A stretch of DNA of 64,000 nucleotides, taken from Nocardioides sp. GTDB taxonomy: Bacteria > Actinomycetota > Actinomycetes > Propionibacteriales > Nocardioidaceae. Below are positions 1-7,728 of this stretch, one piece after another (the stretch's first letter is position 1; each line of letters starts with the position of its first letter). The stretch covers positions 143,854 to 207,853 of the forward strand of contig PBYI01000034.1 of the NCBI GenBank assembly GCA_002729525.1, in the 5' to 3' direction. The position numbers and the translations under genes were made by a program. The notes under the pieces are model-generated. The model saw only the letters and a program-made list of their open reading frames with translations, ran no database searches and had not been told where the DNA came from.

Positions 1-1772
1 TCGACGGGGATCTTGATGGTGATGATCCGCGGCGCGGTGGGCGACATCTCCTCGGGGGCGTCGATGGCCTCGGCCATGACGTCGAGGATGGCGTGGCGGG
101 CGTCGCGCGCCTGGGTCAGCGCCGCGGCCAGGACCTCGGCGGGGATGCCGTCGAGCTTGGTGTCCAGCTGCAGGGCGGTGACGAAGTCACGCGTGCCGGC
201 GACCTTGAAGTCCATGTCGCCGAAGGCGTCCTCGGCACCGAGGATGTCGGTCAGCGCGACGTACTGCGTCTGGCCGTCGATCTCGCCGGAGACCAGGCCC
301 ATCGCGATGCCCGCGACGGGAGCCTTCAGCGGGACGCCGGCCTGGAGCAGCGAGAGGGTCGAGGCGCAGACCGAGCCCATCGAGGTCGAGCCGTTGGAGC
401 CCATGGCCTCGGAGAGCTGGCGGATCGCGTAGGGGAACTCCTCGCGGTCCGGCAGCACCGGCAGGAGCGCGCGGCGGGCGAGCGCACCGTGGCCGACCTC
501 GCGGCGCTTCGGGGAGCCCACACGGCCGGTCTCGCCGGTAGAGAACGGCGGGAAGACGTACTTGTGCATGTACCGGCGGTGCTTCTCCGGCGACAGCGTG
601 TCGAGCTGCTGCTCCATCTTGAGCATGTCGAGGGTGGTGACGCCCAGGATCTGGGTCTCGCCACGCTCGAACAGCGCCGAGCCGTGCACCCGCGGGATCA
701 CGCCGACCTCGGCGTGCAGCGGACGGATGTCGGCCAGGCCGCGGCCGTCGATGCGGACCTTCTCGCGGAGGATGTTCTCGCGGACGACGTCCTTGTTGAC
801 CGAGCGGAACGCCGCGCCGATCTCCTTCTCGCGACCCTCGAACTGGCCGGCGAGGCTCTCCAGGAGCCCGTCCTTGAGGTCGTCGGTGCGGTCCTGACGC
901 TCCTGCTTGTCGGCGATCTTCATCGCGGCGACCAGGTCGGCGCGCACGGCCGCGTCGACGGCGGCGTAGACGTCGTCCTCGTAGTCGAGGAAGACGGGGA
1001 ACTCCTGGACCGGCTTCGCGGCGGCGTTGGCCAGCTCGGTCTGGGCCTCGACGAGCTGCTTGATGAACGGCTTGGCGGCCTCGAGACCGCTCGCGACGAC
1101 CTCCTCGTTGGGCGCCTGGGTGCCGGAGCGGACCAGGCCGAAGGCCTGCTCGGTCGCCTCGGCCTCGACCATCATGATGGCGACGTCGCCGGTGTCGGTG
1201 ACGCGGCCGGCCACGACCATGTCGAAGACGGCGTCCTCGAGCTGGCTGTGGGTCGGGAAGGCGACCCACTGGCCGTTGATGAGGGCGACGCGGACGCCGC
1301 CGACCGGGCCGGAGAACGGCAGGCCGGAGAGCTGGGTCGACATCGACGCGGCGTTGATCGCCAGCACGTCGTACGGGGTGTCGGGCTCGAGGGCCATGAC
1401 GGTGATGACGACCTGGACCTCGTTGCGCAGACCCTTCTTGAAGGTCGGGCGCAGCGGGCGGTCGATGAGGCGGCAGGTGAGGATCGCGTCCTCGCCCGGA
1501 CGACCCTCGGACCGGAAGAACGAGCCGGGGATCTTGCCCGCGGCGTACATCCGCTCCTCGACGTCGATCGTCAGGGGGAAGAAGTCGAAGTGGTCCTTGG
1601 GGTGCTTGCCGGCCGTGGTGGCGCTCAGCAGCATCGTGTCGTCGTCGAGGTAGGCCGTGACGGCGCCAGCGGCCTGGCGGGCCAGGAGGCCGGTCTCGAA
1701 CTTGACGGTGCGGGTGCCGTAGGAGCCGTTGTCGATGACGGTCTCGACGGCGGAGATGACGGGTTCGGTCAC
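1..1772 (-). CDS. pnp: Polyribonucleotide nucleotidyltransferase (PNPase), C-terminus outside window
   Basis: 3'-5' exoribonuclease that degrades RNA by phosphorolysis in the cytoplasm. About 590 codons lie in the window. The first RNase PH fold begins near residue 15 ([20 protein letters not shown]) and continues through [21 protein letters not shown] helical linker follows. The second RNase PH core carries [23 protein letters not shown] and the active-site stretch [14 protein letters not shown], with DMDFKVAGT further on. The reading frame leaves the window at [10 protein letters not shown], where the KH domain normally begins, so the KH and S1 RNA-binding domains are missing only because of the window edge. 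The GTG start at 1772 is preceded by AGGAAG. It lies downstream of rpsO on the same strand, the usual rpsO-pnp arrangement, with a hairpin between the two genes. Confidence 0.97.
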   Translation of the reverse strand, partial: MTEPVISAVETVIDNGSYGTRTVKFETGLLARQAAGAVTAYLDDDTMLLSATTAGKHPKDHFDFFPLTIDVEERMYAAGKIPGSFFRSEGRPGEDAILTCRLIDRPLRPTFKKGLRNEVQVVITVMALEPDTPYDVLAINAASMSTQLSGLPFSGPVGGVRVALINGQWVAFPTHSQLEDAVFDMVVAGRVTDTGDVAIMMVEAEATEQAFGLVRSGTQAPNEEVVASGLEAAKPFIKQLVEAQTELANAAAKPVQEFPVFLDYEDDVYAAVDAAVRADLVAAMKIADKQERQDRTDDLKDGLLESLAGQFEGREKEIGAAFRSVNKDVVRENILREKVRIDGRGLADIRPLHAEVGVIPRVHGSALFERGETQILGVTTLDMLKMEQQLDTLSPEKHRRYMHKYVFPPFSTGETGRVGSPKRREVGHGALARRALLPVLPDREEFPYAIRQLSEAMGSNGSTSMGSVCASTLSLLQAGVPLKAPVAGIAMGLVSGEIDGQTQYVALTDILGAEDAFGDMDFKVAGTRDFVTALQLDTKLDGIPAEVLAAALTQARDARHAILDVMAEAIDAPEEMSPTAPRIITIKIPV

Positions 1773-1948
1773 GTGGTGTCTTCCTGTGCGCGGGCGATCC
1801 GCGTGGGACCCGAGCCGTGGCCGGTCTTCGATCGAGGCCCGCAGCGCTCCCGACCCGAGGTCGAGGGAGGTCTGAGAGCCACTACCGAGGACCGGGCCGA
1901 CGTGGCGGCGCGGATCGCTCCTGTGATTTCTGGTGTGGGCCCAATGTA

Positions 1949-1984
1949 GAGGGAGGGACCCACCATCAGGTGAGTCCCTCCCTC
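1949..1984 (-). terminator. Hairpin between rpsO and pnp
   Basis: Perfect 11-bp inverted repeat (GAGGGAGGGAC / GTCCCTCCCTC) with a 14-nt loop, 5 bases after the rpsO stop on the minus strand. No T-run follows, so it may be a partial terminator, an attenuator or an RNA-processing site within the rpsO-pnp transcript rather than a full stop. Confidence 0.6.
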
Positions 1985-1989
1985 GCGTG

Positions 1990-2265
1990 TCAGCGGCGCA
2001 GGCCGAGCCGCTCGACGATCGAGCGGTAGCGCTCGATGTCGACCTTGCGCAGGTAGTTGAGCAGCCGGCGGCGCTGGCCGACCAGCAGCAGCAGCCCGCG
2101 GCGGCTGTGGTGGTCGTGCTTGTGCTGCTTCAGGTGCTCGGTGAGGTGGCTGATGCGGTGGCTGAGCAGCGCGATCTGCACCTCGGGCGAACCGGTGTCG
2201 CCCTCGGTGGTGGCGTACTCGGCGATGATCTTCTTCTTGGTGTCAGCGTCGGTACCGACAGACAT
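1990..2265 (-). CDS. rpsO: 30S ribosomal protein S15
   Basis: Primary 16S rRNA-binding protein of the small-subunit platform. The 91-residue product is the normal length for the family (about 89). It shows the S15 core: [19 protein letters not shown], then [39 protein letters not shown] and the C-terminal [18 protein letters not shown] 2265 is preceded by GGAGGAG at good spacing. It is co-directional with pnp. The 200 bp upstream to dtd (opposite strand) should hold its promoter, but no convincing -35/-10 pair could be picked out by eye. Confidence 0.98.
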   Translation of the reverse strand: MSVGTDADTKKKIIAEYATTEGDTGSPEVQIALLSHRISHLTEHLKQHKHDHHSRRGLLLLVGQRRRLLNYLRKVDIERYRSIVERLGLRR

Positions 2266-2465
2266 GGGAGAGCTCCTCCGGATTCGTTCGTTGCGCGGCG
2301 CACCGGGGCCTGTTCACCCGGGCACTCTTGGTCCGCGGCCGTTGTACGGCGGACGTCGCCCCGTGCAGGGCAACCGGACGAGACTAGCAGCGCGGCGCGG
2401 AGCGGCCCCAATCCTGCGACGGCGTACGCCGCCCGGTGCGCGGGCGGGAACGCCCTTGGCCCAGG

Positions 2466-2909
2466 ATGGCCGACGTGCGAGCGGTGGTGCAACGGGTCCT
2501 GCAGGCGTCGGTGGTCGTGGACGGCGAGGTGGTCGGCGAGATCGCCCCCGACGCCGGCCCGGGACTGCTCGTCTACCTCGGCGTCACCCACGACGACGGC
2601 CCCGACGAGGTCTCCTGGACCGCCCGCAAGGTCTGGGACCTCCGCCTGCTGCGCGACGAGGCGTCCGCCTCGGAGATCGGCGCGCCCGTGCTGGTGGTCA
2701 ACCAGTTCACGCTGTACGGCGACGCCCGCAAGGGCCGGCGCCCCACCTGGGCCGCCGCCGCACCCGGCCCGGTCAGCGAGCCCCTGTACGACGCTTTCTG
2801 CGACGCGTTCGTCGGCCTCGGGGCCACGGTGGCCCGGGGGGTCTTCGGCGCGGACATGCAGGTCACCAGCACCAACGACGGACCGGTCACGCTGATCCTG
2901 GAGCGCTGA
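2466..2909 (+). CDS. dtd: D-aminoacyl-tRNA deacylase
   Basis: Proofreading enzyme that hydrolyses D-amino acids wrongly attached to tRNA. The product is 147 residues, normal for the family. The start region [20 protein letters not shown] is characteristic, and both active-site motifs are present: [15 protein letters not shown] (the S/N-x-QFTLY motif) and TNDGPVTL (the NxGPxT motif) near the C-terminus. ATG 2466 follows CCAGG. An in-frame ATG at 2436 would add ten arginine-rich residues that the family lacks. The gene stands alone on the plus strand, and its last 23 bases overlap the 3' end of the convergent membrane-protein gene. Confidence 0.95.
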   Translation: MADVRAVVQRVLQASVVVDGEVVGEIAPDAGPGLLVYLGVTHDDGPDEVSWTARKVWDLRLLRDEASASEIGAPVLVVNQFTLYGDARKGRRPTWAAAAPGPVSEPLYDAFCDAFVGLGATVARGVFGADMQVTSTNDGPVTLILER

Positions 2910-3975
2910 CCTCTCCCCCGTCGTGCTCGTCGTTCCCGCCGCTCCCCTCACCGGACCGGCGCTCCTCGCGCAGCGCCAGGTAGACCGCGCGAGTGCCGAC
3001 GGCCCGCTCGAGCTCGTCGGTGACCGAGGCGAAGAACTGGCCGCGGTAGGTGTCGTCGGTGACGGCTGCGACGGTGAAGTAGAGGCCGGAGAAGGCGGCG
3101 AGGAAGACCGAGACCTGCACCAGCTCGACCGAGACCGTGGGCAGGAACCGGAACGAGTGGACCGAGGCCAGCCCGGTCCACGACTCCTGCACCTCCTCGC
3201 TCATCACCAGCGTGCCGAAGAGCAGGAAGAACGCGAAGACCGCGACGAAGAGCAGCAGCACCTGCACGGCCTGGACCACCAGGAGCACGAGCACGAGGTT
3301 CCAGCGGGCGAAGCCGGTGACGGTGGCGTACGACGTGGGCGCCGGCCCGGAGGTGCCGAGCAGCCGCTCGCAGCCCGCCTCCAGCGGGGTGCCGCGGCAG
3401 GTGCGGCGCAGGAAGGTCTCGTCGACGTGGTCGTCGACCCGGTCGACCTCCTCGGGCAGCCGGACCATGAGGAAGACGAGCCCGAAGACGAGGAGCAGCA
3501 GCACCGTCAGCCAGAGCAGGCCGGGCGTGAGCGCCGCGGACATCTGCCAGACCTCGGCGTTGATGAAGAGGAACGTCACGAAGACCAGCAGCAGCGGCAG
3601 CGCGCGGCTGACCATCGGCACGAGCAGCGCGATGCTGCCGAGGGTGCGGCTGAGCGCCCACCGGACGATCCGCGCGGTGCGCAAGGGCACCAGCAGGTAG
3701 TAGAGGGCTGCGCCGACCAGGCAGGACAGCGCGATCGCGGGGAACGCGGTGCGCTGCTCGCGGTCGTCGAGGAGCCAGATCGCGGCGACCACTCCGGCGG
3801 CTGCCACGAGGACCGCCACCAGCAGCGCCGGCAGGGCGGCGCGCGGGCTGAGCGCCGCACGCGCCCGGGCCCGCTCGGACGGCACGACGTAGGTGAGCCC
3901 GTGGGTGAGGAACCAGCGCTCGGCAGCGCGGATCTCGTCGCGCTCGGGCTGGCGGCGTCGGCGCAGCTCCGGCAC
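2887..3975 (-). CDS. Multi-pass membrane protein, function unknown
   Basis: Conserved-looking integral membrane protein of 362 residues that I cannot assign to a named family. A basic N-terminus ([15 protein letters not shown]) is followed by hydrophobic segments near residues 47-70, 80-100, 115-140 and 150-170, then a charged, Cys-containing soluble stretch ([26 protein letters not shown]). Further hydrophobic segments lie near 225-260 and 290-310, and a hydrophilic tail rich in Gly, Ser and Asp follows. The GTG start lies 5 bases after the ribF stop, so the two are probably cotranscribed. Its 3' end overlaps dtd by 23 bp in convergent orientation. Confidence 0.8.
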   Translation of the reverse strand: MPELRRRRQPERDEIRAAERWFLTHGLTYVVPSERARARAALSPRAALPALLVAVLVAAAGVVAAIWLLDDREQRTAFPAIALSCLVGAALYYLLVPLRTARIVRWALSRTLGSIALLVPMVSRALPLLLVFVTFLFINAEVWQMSAALTPGLLWLTVLLLLVFGLVFLMVRLPEEVDRVDDHVDETFLRRTCRGTPLEAGCERLLGTSGPAPTSYATVTGFARWNLVLVLLVVQAVQVLLLFVAVFAFFLLFGTLVMSEEVQESWTGLASVHSFRFLPTVSVELVQVSVFLAAFSGLYFTVAAVTDDTYRGQFFASVTDELERAVGTRAVYLALREERRSGEGSGGNDEHDGGEVSAPGSA

Positions 3976-3980
3976 CGGTG

Positions 3981-4922
3981 TCAGACCCCCAGCACGTCGC
4001 GGGTGCGGGCGACATCGTCGGCCATCTGCTCCAGCAGCGGCTCGATGCCGTCGAAGGCGACCATGCCGCGCAGGCGCTCGACGAACGAGACCGCCACGTC
4101 GCGGTCGTAGAGGTCGAGGTCGGCACGGTCGAGGACGTAGCTCTCGACCCGGCGCTCGCGGGTGCCGCTGAAGGTCGGGTTGGTGCCGACACTGATCGCC
4201 ACCGGCAGGGGCTCACCGTCGGGCAGCACGCGCAGCCAGCCGGCGTACACGCCGTCGGCGGGGGCGGCACGACCGTCGGCGGTCGGGACGTTGGCGGTGG
4301 GGTAGCCCAGCTCGCGCCCGCGCCGGTCGCCCCGGGTGACGATGCCGGTGACCGTGAACGGGCGGCCCAGCGCCTCCGCGGCGCCGGCGACGTCGCCGGT
4401 CTCCAGGCAGGTGCGGACGTAGGTGGACGACCAGACCTGCGGTCCCCCGTCGAGCTCGACGCCCTCGGCGGCGAACCCCTGACCCTCCCCCGCGTCGCGG
4501 AGGAAGGCCACGTCGCCCGCGGCGCGGTGGCCGAAGCGGAAGTTGGCGCCCACGACGACGCAGCAGGCGTGCAGCCCCTCGACCAGCACGCGGTCGACGA
4601 ACTCCTGCGGGCTCCACCCGGCGACCGACCGGTCGAACGGCAGGGCCAGCACGTGGTCGACACCGGCCCCGGCCAGCAGCGTCGCGCGCTCCTCGACCGA
4701 GGTGAGGGCGGAGGGAGCGTGCTCGGGCCGCAGCACGGCCATCGGGTGCGGGTCGAAGGTGACCGCGACGAGCGGGGCGCCGCACTCGTCGGCGCGGGTG
4801 CGCGCGCGGCGCACGACGGCCAGGTGGCCGCGGTGCACGCCGTCGAAGTTGCCGATCGTGACCGCGGCGCACGTGACGTCGTCCGGGATCTCGTCGAGGC
4901 TGCGCCAGAGGGTCACGAGCAC
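3981..4922 (-). CDS. ribF: Bifunctional riboflavin kinase / FAD synthetase
   Basis: Converts riboflavin to FMN (kinase) and FMN to FAD (adenylyltransferase). The 313-residue product has both modules. The N-terminal nucleotidyltransferase shows TIGNFDGVHRGHLAVV with the HxGH-like motif, VTFDPHPMAVLRPE and FRFGHRAAGDVAFL, then SSTYVRTCLETGDV. The C-terminal riboflavin kinase shows GIVTRGDRRGRELGYPTANV, followed by GVYAGWLRV, ISVGTNPTF and VESYVLD. The GTG start at 4922 (V-L-V-T-L-W) has a second in-frame GTG two codons later. It leads a short transcription unit with the downstream membrane protein. Confidence 0.96.
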   Translation of the reverse strand: MLVTLWRSLDEIPDDVTCAAVTIGNFDGVHRGHLAVVRRARTRADECGAPLVAVTFDPHPMAVLRPEHAPSALTSVEERATLLAGAGVDHVLALPFDRSVAGWSPQEFVDRVLVEGLHACCVVVGANFRFGHRAAGDVAFLRDAGEGQGFAAEGVELDGGPQVWSSTYVRTCLETGDVAGAAEALGRPFTVTGIVTRGDRRGRELGYPTANVPTADGRAAPADGVYAGWLRVLPDGEPLPVAISVGTNPTFSGTRERRVESYVLDRADLDLYDRDVAVSFVERLRGMVAFDGIEPLLEQMADDVARTRDVLGV

Positions 4923-4976
4923 GACTGTAGAGACCGACCGGCCCGGTCGGTCACCACGGTGGGGGTGAGAGCGGCG

Positions 4977-5153
4977 TCAGGCCGAGGTCACCTGGGCCAG
5001 GACCGCGTCGCGGACCTCGGGGGTGATCTCGGTGAGGCCGTGGTCGGCGGCGGCGTGCCGGGCGACCTCCCCGAGGAGCGTGTCCTGGGAGTCGGAGGTG
5101 AACGTGGCGGCGCAGCCGGGCATGACGTCACCGCAGGCGAGGTGGTACTTCAT
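4977..5153 (-). CDS. Small DUF1059-type protein
   Basis: Short 58-residue protein of the DUF1059 type, whose function is unknown. It begins MKYHLACGDVMPGCAATF, with two Cys residues in C-G-D-x-x-P-G-C spacing, and contains HAAADHGL and the ending EVRDAVLAQVTSA; the central D/E and H-rich helix is typical of the family. Its ATG overlaps the stop of the upstream kinase-like gene (ATGA, 5150-5153), so translation is probably coupled. The two conserved cysteines and histidines could bind metal (inference). Confidence 0.85.
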   Translation of the reverse strand: MKYHLACGDVMPGCAATFTSDSQDTLLGEVARHAAADHGLTEITPEVRDAVLAQVTSA

Positions 5154-6037
5154 CGGACGCTCTTCTCCGTGGGGGATCGGGGGTGGTCGGAGTCGGGCTC
5201 GGCGGGCACCCGCACCCAGAAGGCCGTGCGCTCGTCGTCCTGCTCCACCCCGACCGTACCGCCGTGGAGCACCGTGAGGGTGCGTGCAAGGTAAAGACCG
5301 ACGGTCACCCTCGTCGAGGCGTTGTCGACGTCGAAGGGTTCGAACATCGCGTGCAGCACCGCGGTGTCGACCGGCGACCCCTCGCGGACCACGCGGATCT
5401 CGCGCCACGGGCCCAGGCGCAGGCTCTCCAGCCGGATCGCGCGCGGGAGCGGGCGGGCGGCGGTGGCTGCGGCCCACAGGTCGCCGAGGATGCGCTGGAA
5501 CAGCGCGGGGTCGACGTGCAACGGCGTCTCGGGGCCGTCGCCGCCGATCCGCTCGGGCGGCACGAGGTCGTGGGTGAGGTCGCCGAGGCGTACGTCGTCG
5601 GGGCGCACGGTGACGCGTCCGAGCAGCGCTGCGGTGAGCAGCTCGACCTCGCTGGCGCGGGTGTTGAGCTGGTCGAGGGTCTCCTGCAGGTGGTCGAGCA
5701 CCTCGGGCCGGGCGTCGTCCGGCGAGTCCTTCAGCAGCCCCACCCACATCTGGGCGACCGCCAGCGGGGAGCGCAGGCCGTGCATGAAGGTGGCGAGGAA
5801 GCGATCGCGCTCGCGGGCCACGTCACCGACGGGACGGTTGGTCACCTGGGACACGCCGGCCTCCACGAACCCGCGGACCCAGCGCCGCAGCAGCATCGCC
5901 TCGACGGCGTGCTCGGCCGCGACGTCCTCGAGCCGTGCGCCGGAGAGCACCTCCATCACCGCGGCCACCCGCGGGTCGGACGTGATCTCAGGCCTGACCT
6001 CGGCGAGCGGCGACGGCGCACCAGGGGTGTCGCCCAT
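5150..6037 (-). CDS. HTH plus degenerate histidine-kinase-like protein
   Basis: Cytoplasmic 295-residue protein without membrane segments. Residues about 18-65 look like a transposase-type or other helix-turn-helix (VAAVMEVLSGARLEDVAAEH, LLRRWVRGFVEAG). Residues about 75-120 resemble a DHp dimerisation/phosphoacceptor domain (ATFMHGLRSPLAVAQMW). The C-terminal half resembles an HATPase fold. The acidic residue after the H-box His is Gly, the N-box (FQRILGDLWAAATAA) has lost its asparagines, and no G1 DxGxG is visible, although a G2-like VTVGLYLARTLTVLHGGTV remains. ATP binding is therefore doubtful, and a DNA-binding or scaffold role is possible. It is translationally coupled to the DUF1059 gene, and a GGGAC-type palindrome lies about 75 bp upstream. 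Confidence 0.7.
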   Translation of the reverse strand: MGDTPGAPSPLAEVRPEITSDPRVAAVMEVLSGARLEDVAAEHAVEAMLLRRWVRGFVEAGVSQVTNRPVGDVARERDRFLATFMHGLRSPLAVAQMWVGLLKDSPDDARPEVLDHLQETLDQLNTRASEVELLTAALLGRVTVRPDDVRLGDLTHDLVPPERIGGDGPETPLHVDPALFQRILGDLWAAATAARPLPRAIRLESLRLGPWREIRVVREGSPVDTAVLHAMFEPFDVDNASTRVTVGLYLARTLTVLHGGTVGVEQDDERTAFWVRVPAEPDSDHPRSPTEKSVR

Positions 6038-6111
6038 GTCGTACTCCCTCTCTCCCAGGCCGAAAGGCTAGACCCAGGCGCCGACACCGGGGCGTCCTTC
6101 AGGCAAGGCGT

Positions 6112-6129
6112 CAGGGACAAAAGACCCTG
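6112..6129. promoter_or_regulatory. Palindrome upstream of the kinase-like gene
   Basis: The 18-bp imperfect palindrome CAGGGACAAAAGACCCTG starts 75 bp upstream of the kinase-like gene. Its GGGAC-N4-G(a/t)CCC layout resembles binding sites of DevR/DosR-type response regulators. Assignment to that family is inference only. Confidence 0.35.
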
Positions 6130-6186
6130 GTTCCGCTGGTGCCCGCGCACTAGCCCGGCAAGGTCGACCCGGACGGCGTCGAGGGC

Positions 6187-6204
6187 CTGGCCCGATCGGG
6201 CCAG
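6187..6204 (-). terminator. Palindromic terminator candidate after truB
   Basis: Perfect 18-bp palindrome CTGGCCCGATCGGGCCAG, 14 bases after the truB stop at the end of the rimP/infB-region gene string. No T-run follows, as is common in GC-rich actinobacteria. It could instead be a regulator-binding palindrome for the divergent unit. Confidence 0.5.
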
Positions 6205-6218
6205 ACGGCTGCGTCCGG

Positions 6219-7100
6219 TCAGACGAAGACCGCGACGGCGCGGGCCACCCCGTCACGCGGCTCGTAGAGCGCGAGGAACTCCCCGTCGGGAGCGAACAGC
6301 GCCGTCGTTCCCTCGAGCGCCAGGTCGAGGCGGCGCCCGACCCGCACCGAGGCGGCGTCGTCCTCGTCGAGGTCGACGGAGGCGAACGACGCGCGCGCCG
6401 CGTCCGCGACCGGCAGGACCGCCTCGCTCCCCCGCTCCTCCAGCTCCTCGAGGGACACAGCGGAGTCCAGGCCGAACGCGCCGACCGCCGTACGCCGCAG
6501 CGCCGTCAGGTGGCCGCCCACCCCGAGGTCGGCACCGGCGTCGCGCGCGATCGCGCGGACGTAGGTGCCGCTGGAGCAGCGCATCGAGATCCGGGCGTCG
6601 ACGCCGTCGTCGCCCAGCACGACGTCGTGCACCACGAGGTCGTGCACGGTCACCCGACGGGCCTTCAGCTCGACGTCCTCGCCTGCCCGGACCCGCTCGT
6701 AGGCCCGACGGCCGTCGACCTTGACCGCCGACACGGCCGTCGGCACCTGGTCGAGCTCGCCGACGTACGCCGCCAGCGCCCCGCGGACGGCGTCCTCGGT
6801 GATGTGGCCGGTCGCGGCGGTCGCCAGCACGTCGCCCTCGGCGTCGTCGGTGACCGTGGTGACGCCCAGGCGCAGCGTGGCGTCGTACGACTTCTCGGTG
6901 AGCATCAGGTGCCCGAGCAACCGGGTCGCGCGGCCGATGCCGAGCACCAGCACGCCCGTCGCCATCGGGTCGAGGGTGCCGGCGTGCCCGACCTTGCGGG
7001 TGCCGACGGCGCGGCGCACGCGTGCGACGACGCCGTGGGACGTGAGGCCCCCGGGCTTGTCGACGACGACGAGCCCCGGGGCGACCTGCTGGTCGGCCAC
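6219..7100 (-). CDS. truB: tRNA pseudouridine(55) synthase
   Basis: Makes pseudouridine 55 in the T-loop of tRNAs. The 293-residue product has the signature PGLVVVDKPGGLTSHGVV, the catalytic-aspartate motif GHAGTLDPMATGVLVLGIG, EKSYDATLRLG, TAVSAVKVDGRRAYERVRAG and CSSGTYVRAIARD. The actinobacterial C-terminal PUA-like tail is present (RRLDLALEGTTALFAPDG). The chosen GTG start (V-A-D-Q-Q-V-A-P-G) lies 14 bp after rbfA. Only a weak GGACGG serves as ribosome binding site, so translation may be coupled to rbfA. It is the last gene of the nusA-infB-type cluster. Confidence 0.95.
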   Translation of the reverse strand: MADQQVAPGLVVVDKPGGLTSHGVVARVRRAVGTRKVGHAGTLDPMATGVLVLGIGRATRLLGHLMLTEKSYDATLRLGVTTVTDDAEGDVLATAATGHITEDAVRGALAAYVGELDQVPTAVSAVKVDGRRAYERVRAGEDVELKARRVTVHDLVVHDVVLGDDGVDARISMRCSSGTYVRAIARDAGADLGVGGHLTALRRTAVGAFGLDSAVSLEELEERGSEAVLPVADAARASFASVDLDEDDAASVRVGRRLDLALEGTTALFAPDGEFLALYEPRDGVARAVAVFV

Positions 7101-7114
7101 GCGGTGACCGTCCG

Positions 7115-7585
7115 TCAGTCGTCGGCGGGCTCGTCGGCCTCGTCGGCCTCGTCGAGCTCGCGCTTCTTCTTGTACGGGTCGGACTCGCCGGCGAAGTTCT
7201 TGCCCGCACGCGACGCCGCGAGCTGCTCGTCGGACTGCCGGGCCCGCTCGAGCGCCTCGTCGAGCACACGCGCGTTGTCGGGCAGCGCGTCGTGGACGAA
7301 CTCCAGCGTCGGCACGTGTCGCATGCCGAGCTGCTTGCCGACCTCGGAGCGGATCAGCCCGGTGGCCGACCCGAGCGCGGCCGCCGTGCTGGCCAGGTCG
7401 CCCGGCTCGTCGGGGCGCGCTCCGAGGACGGTGTAGAAGATCGTGGCGTGCTGGGAGTCGCCGGTGACCCGGACGTCGGTGACCGTCACGAACCCGAGGC
7501 GGGGGTCCTTGACCCGGCGCTCGAGCATCTCCGCGACGATGACCTGGATCCGGTCGGCGATCTTGCGGACGCGGGGGTTGGCCAT
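7115..7585 (-). CDS. rbfA: 30S ribosome-binding factor A
   Basis: Late 30S maturation factor that binds near the 5' end of 16S rRNA. The 156-residue product begins [20 protein letters not shown] and has the KH-like core [27 protein letters not shown] and [21 protein letters not shown]. The tail ([11 protein letters not shown]) is acidic and repetitive, longer than in enterobacterial homologues but common in actinobacteria. It lies between infB and truB, separated from infB by a strong hairpin. Confidence 0.95.
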   Translation of the reverse strand: MANPRVRKIADRIQVIVAEMLERRVKDPRLGFVTVTDVRVTGDSQHATIFYTVLGARPDEPGDLASTAAALGSATGLIRSEVGKQLGMRHVPTLEFVHDALPDNARVLDEALERARQSDEQLAASRAGKNFAGESDPYKKKRELDEADEADEPADD

Positions 7586-7616
7586 GGTTCCTGCCTCTGT
7601 CTCCTGGTGCCGGTCC

Positions 7617-7651
7617 CGGGTCGGGACCGGACCGGCGCCGGTCCCGACCCG
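7617..7651 (-). terminator. Strong hairpin between infB and rbfA
   Basis: 14-bp perfect inverted repeat (7617-7630 pairs with 7638-7651; arm CGGGTCGGGACCGG) with a 7-nt loop, in the 143-bp gap after infB. Related GGTCCGGACCGG blocks flank it and could form competing hairpins. It may partly terminate, or process, the infB transcript ahead of rbfA-truB. Confidence 0.6.
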
Positions 7652-7728
7652 TCAGGGTCCGGACCGGCGCCAGGTGTGCCGATGGGGTGGTGACCGACGC
7701 CCGGGGGACGCCGGCCACCCGCCGCGGG

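Noticed and set aside
93..1949. Long plus-strand ORF opposite pnp
   Set aside because: Frame shadow of the PNPase gene; low-complexity Arg/Gly/Val/Asp product, no family motif.
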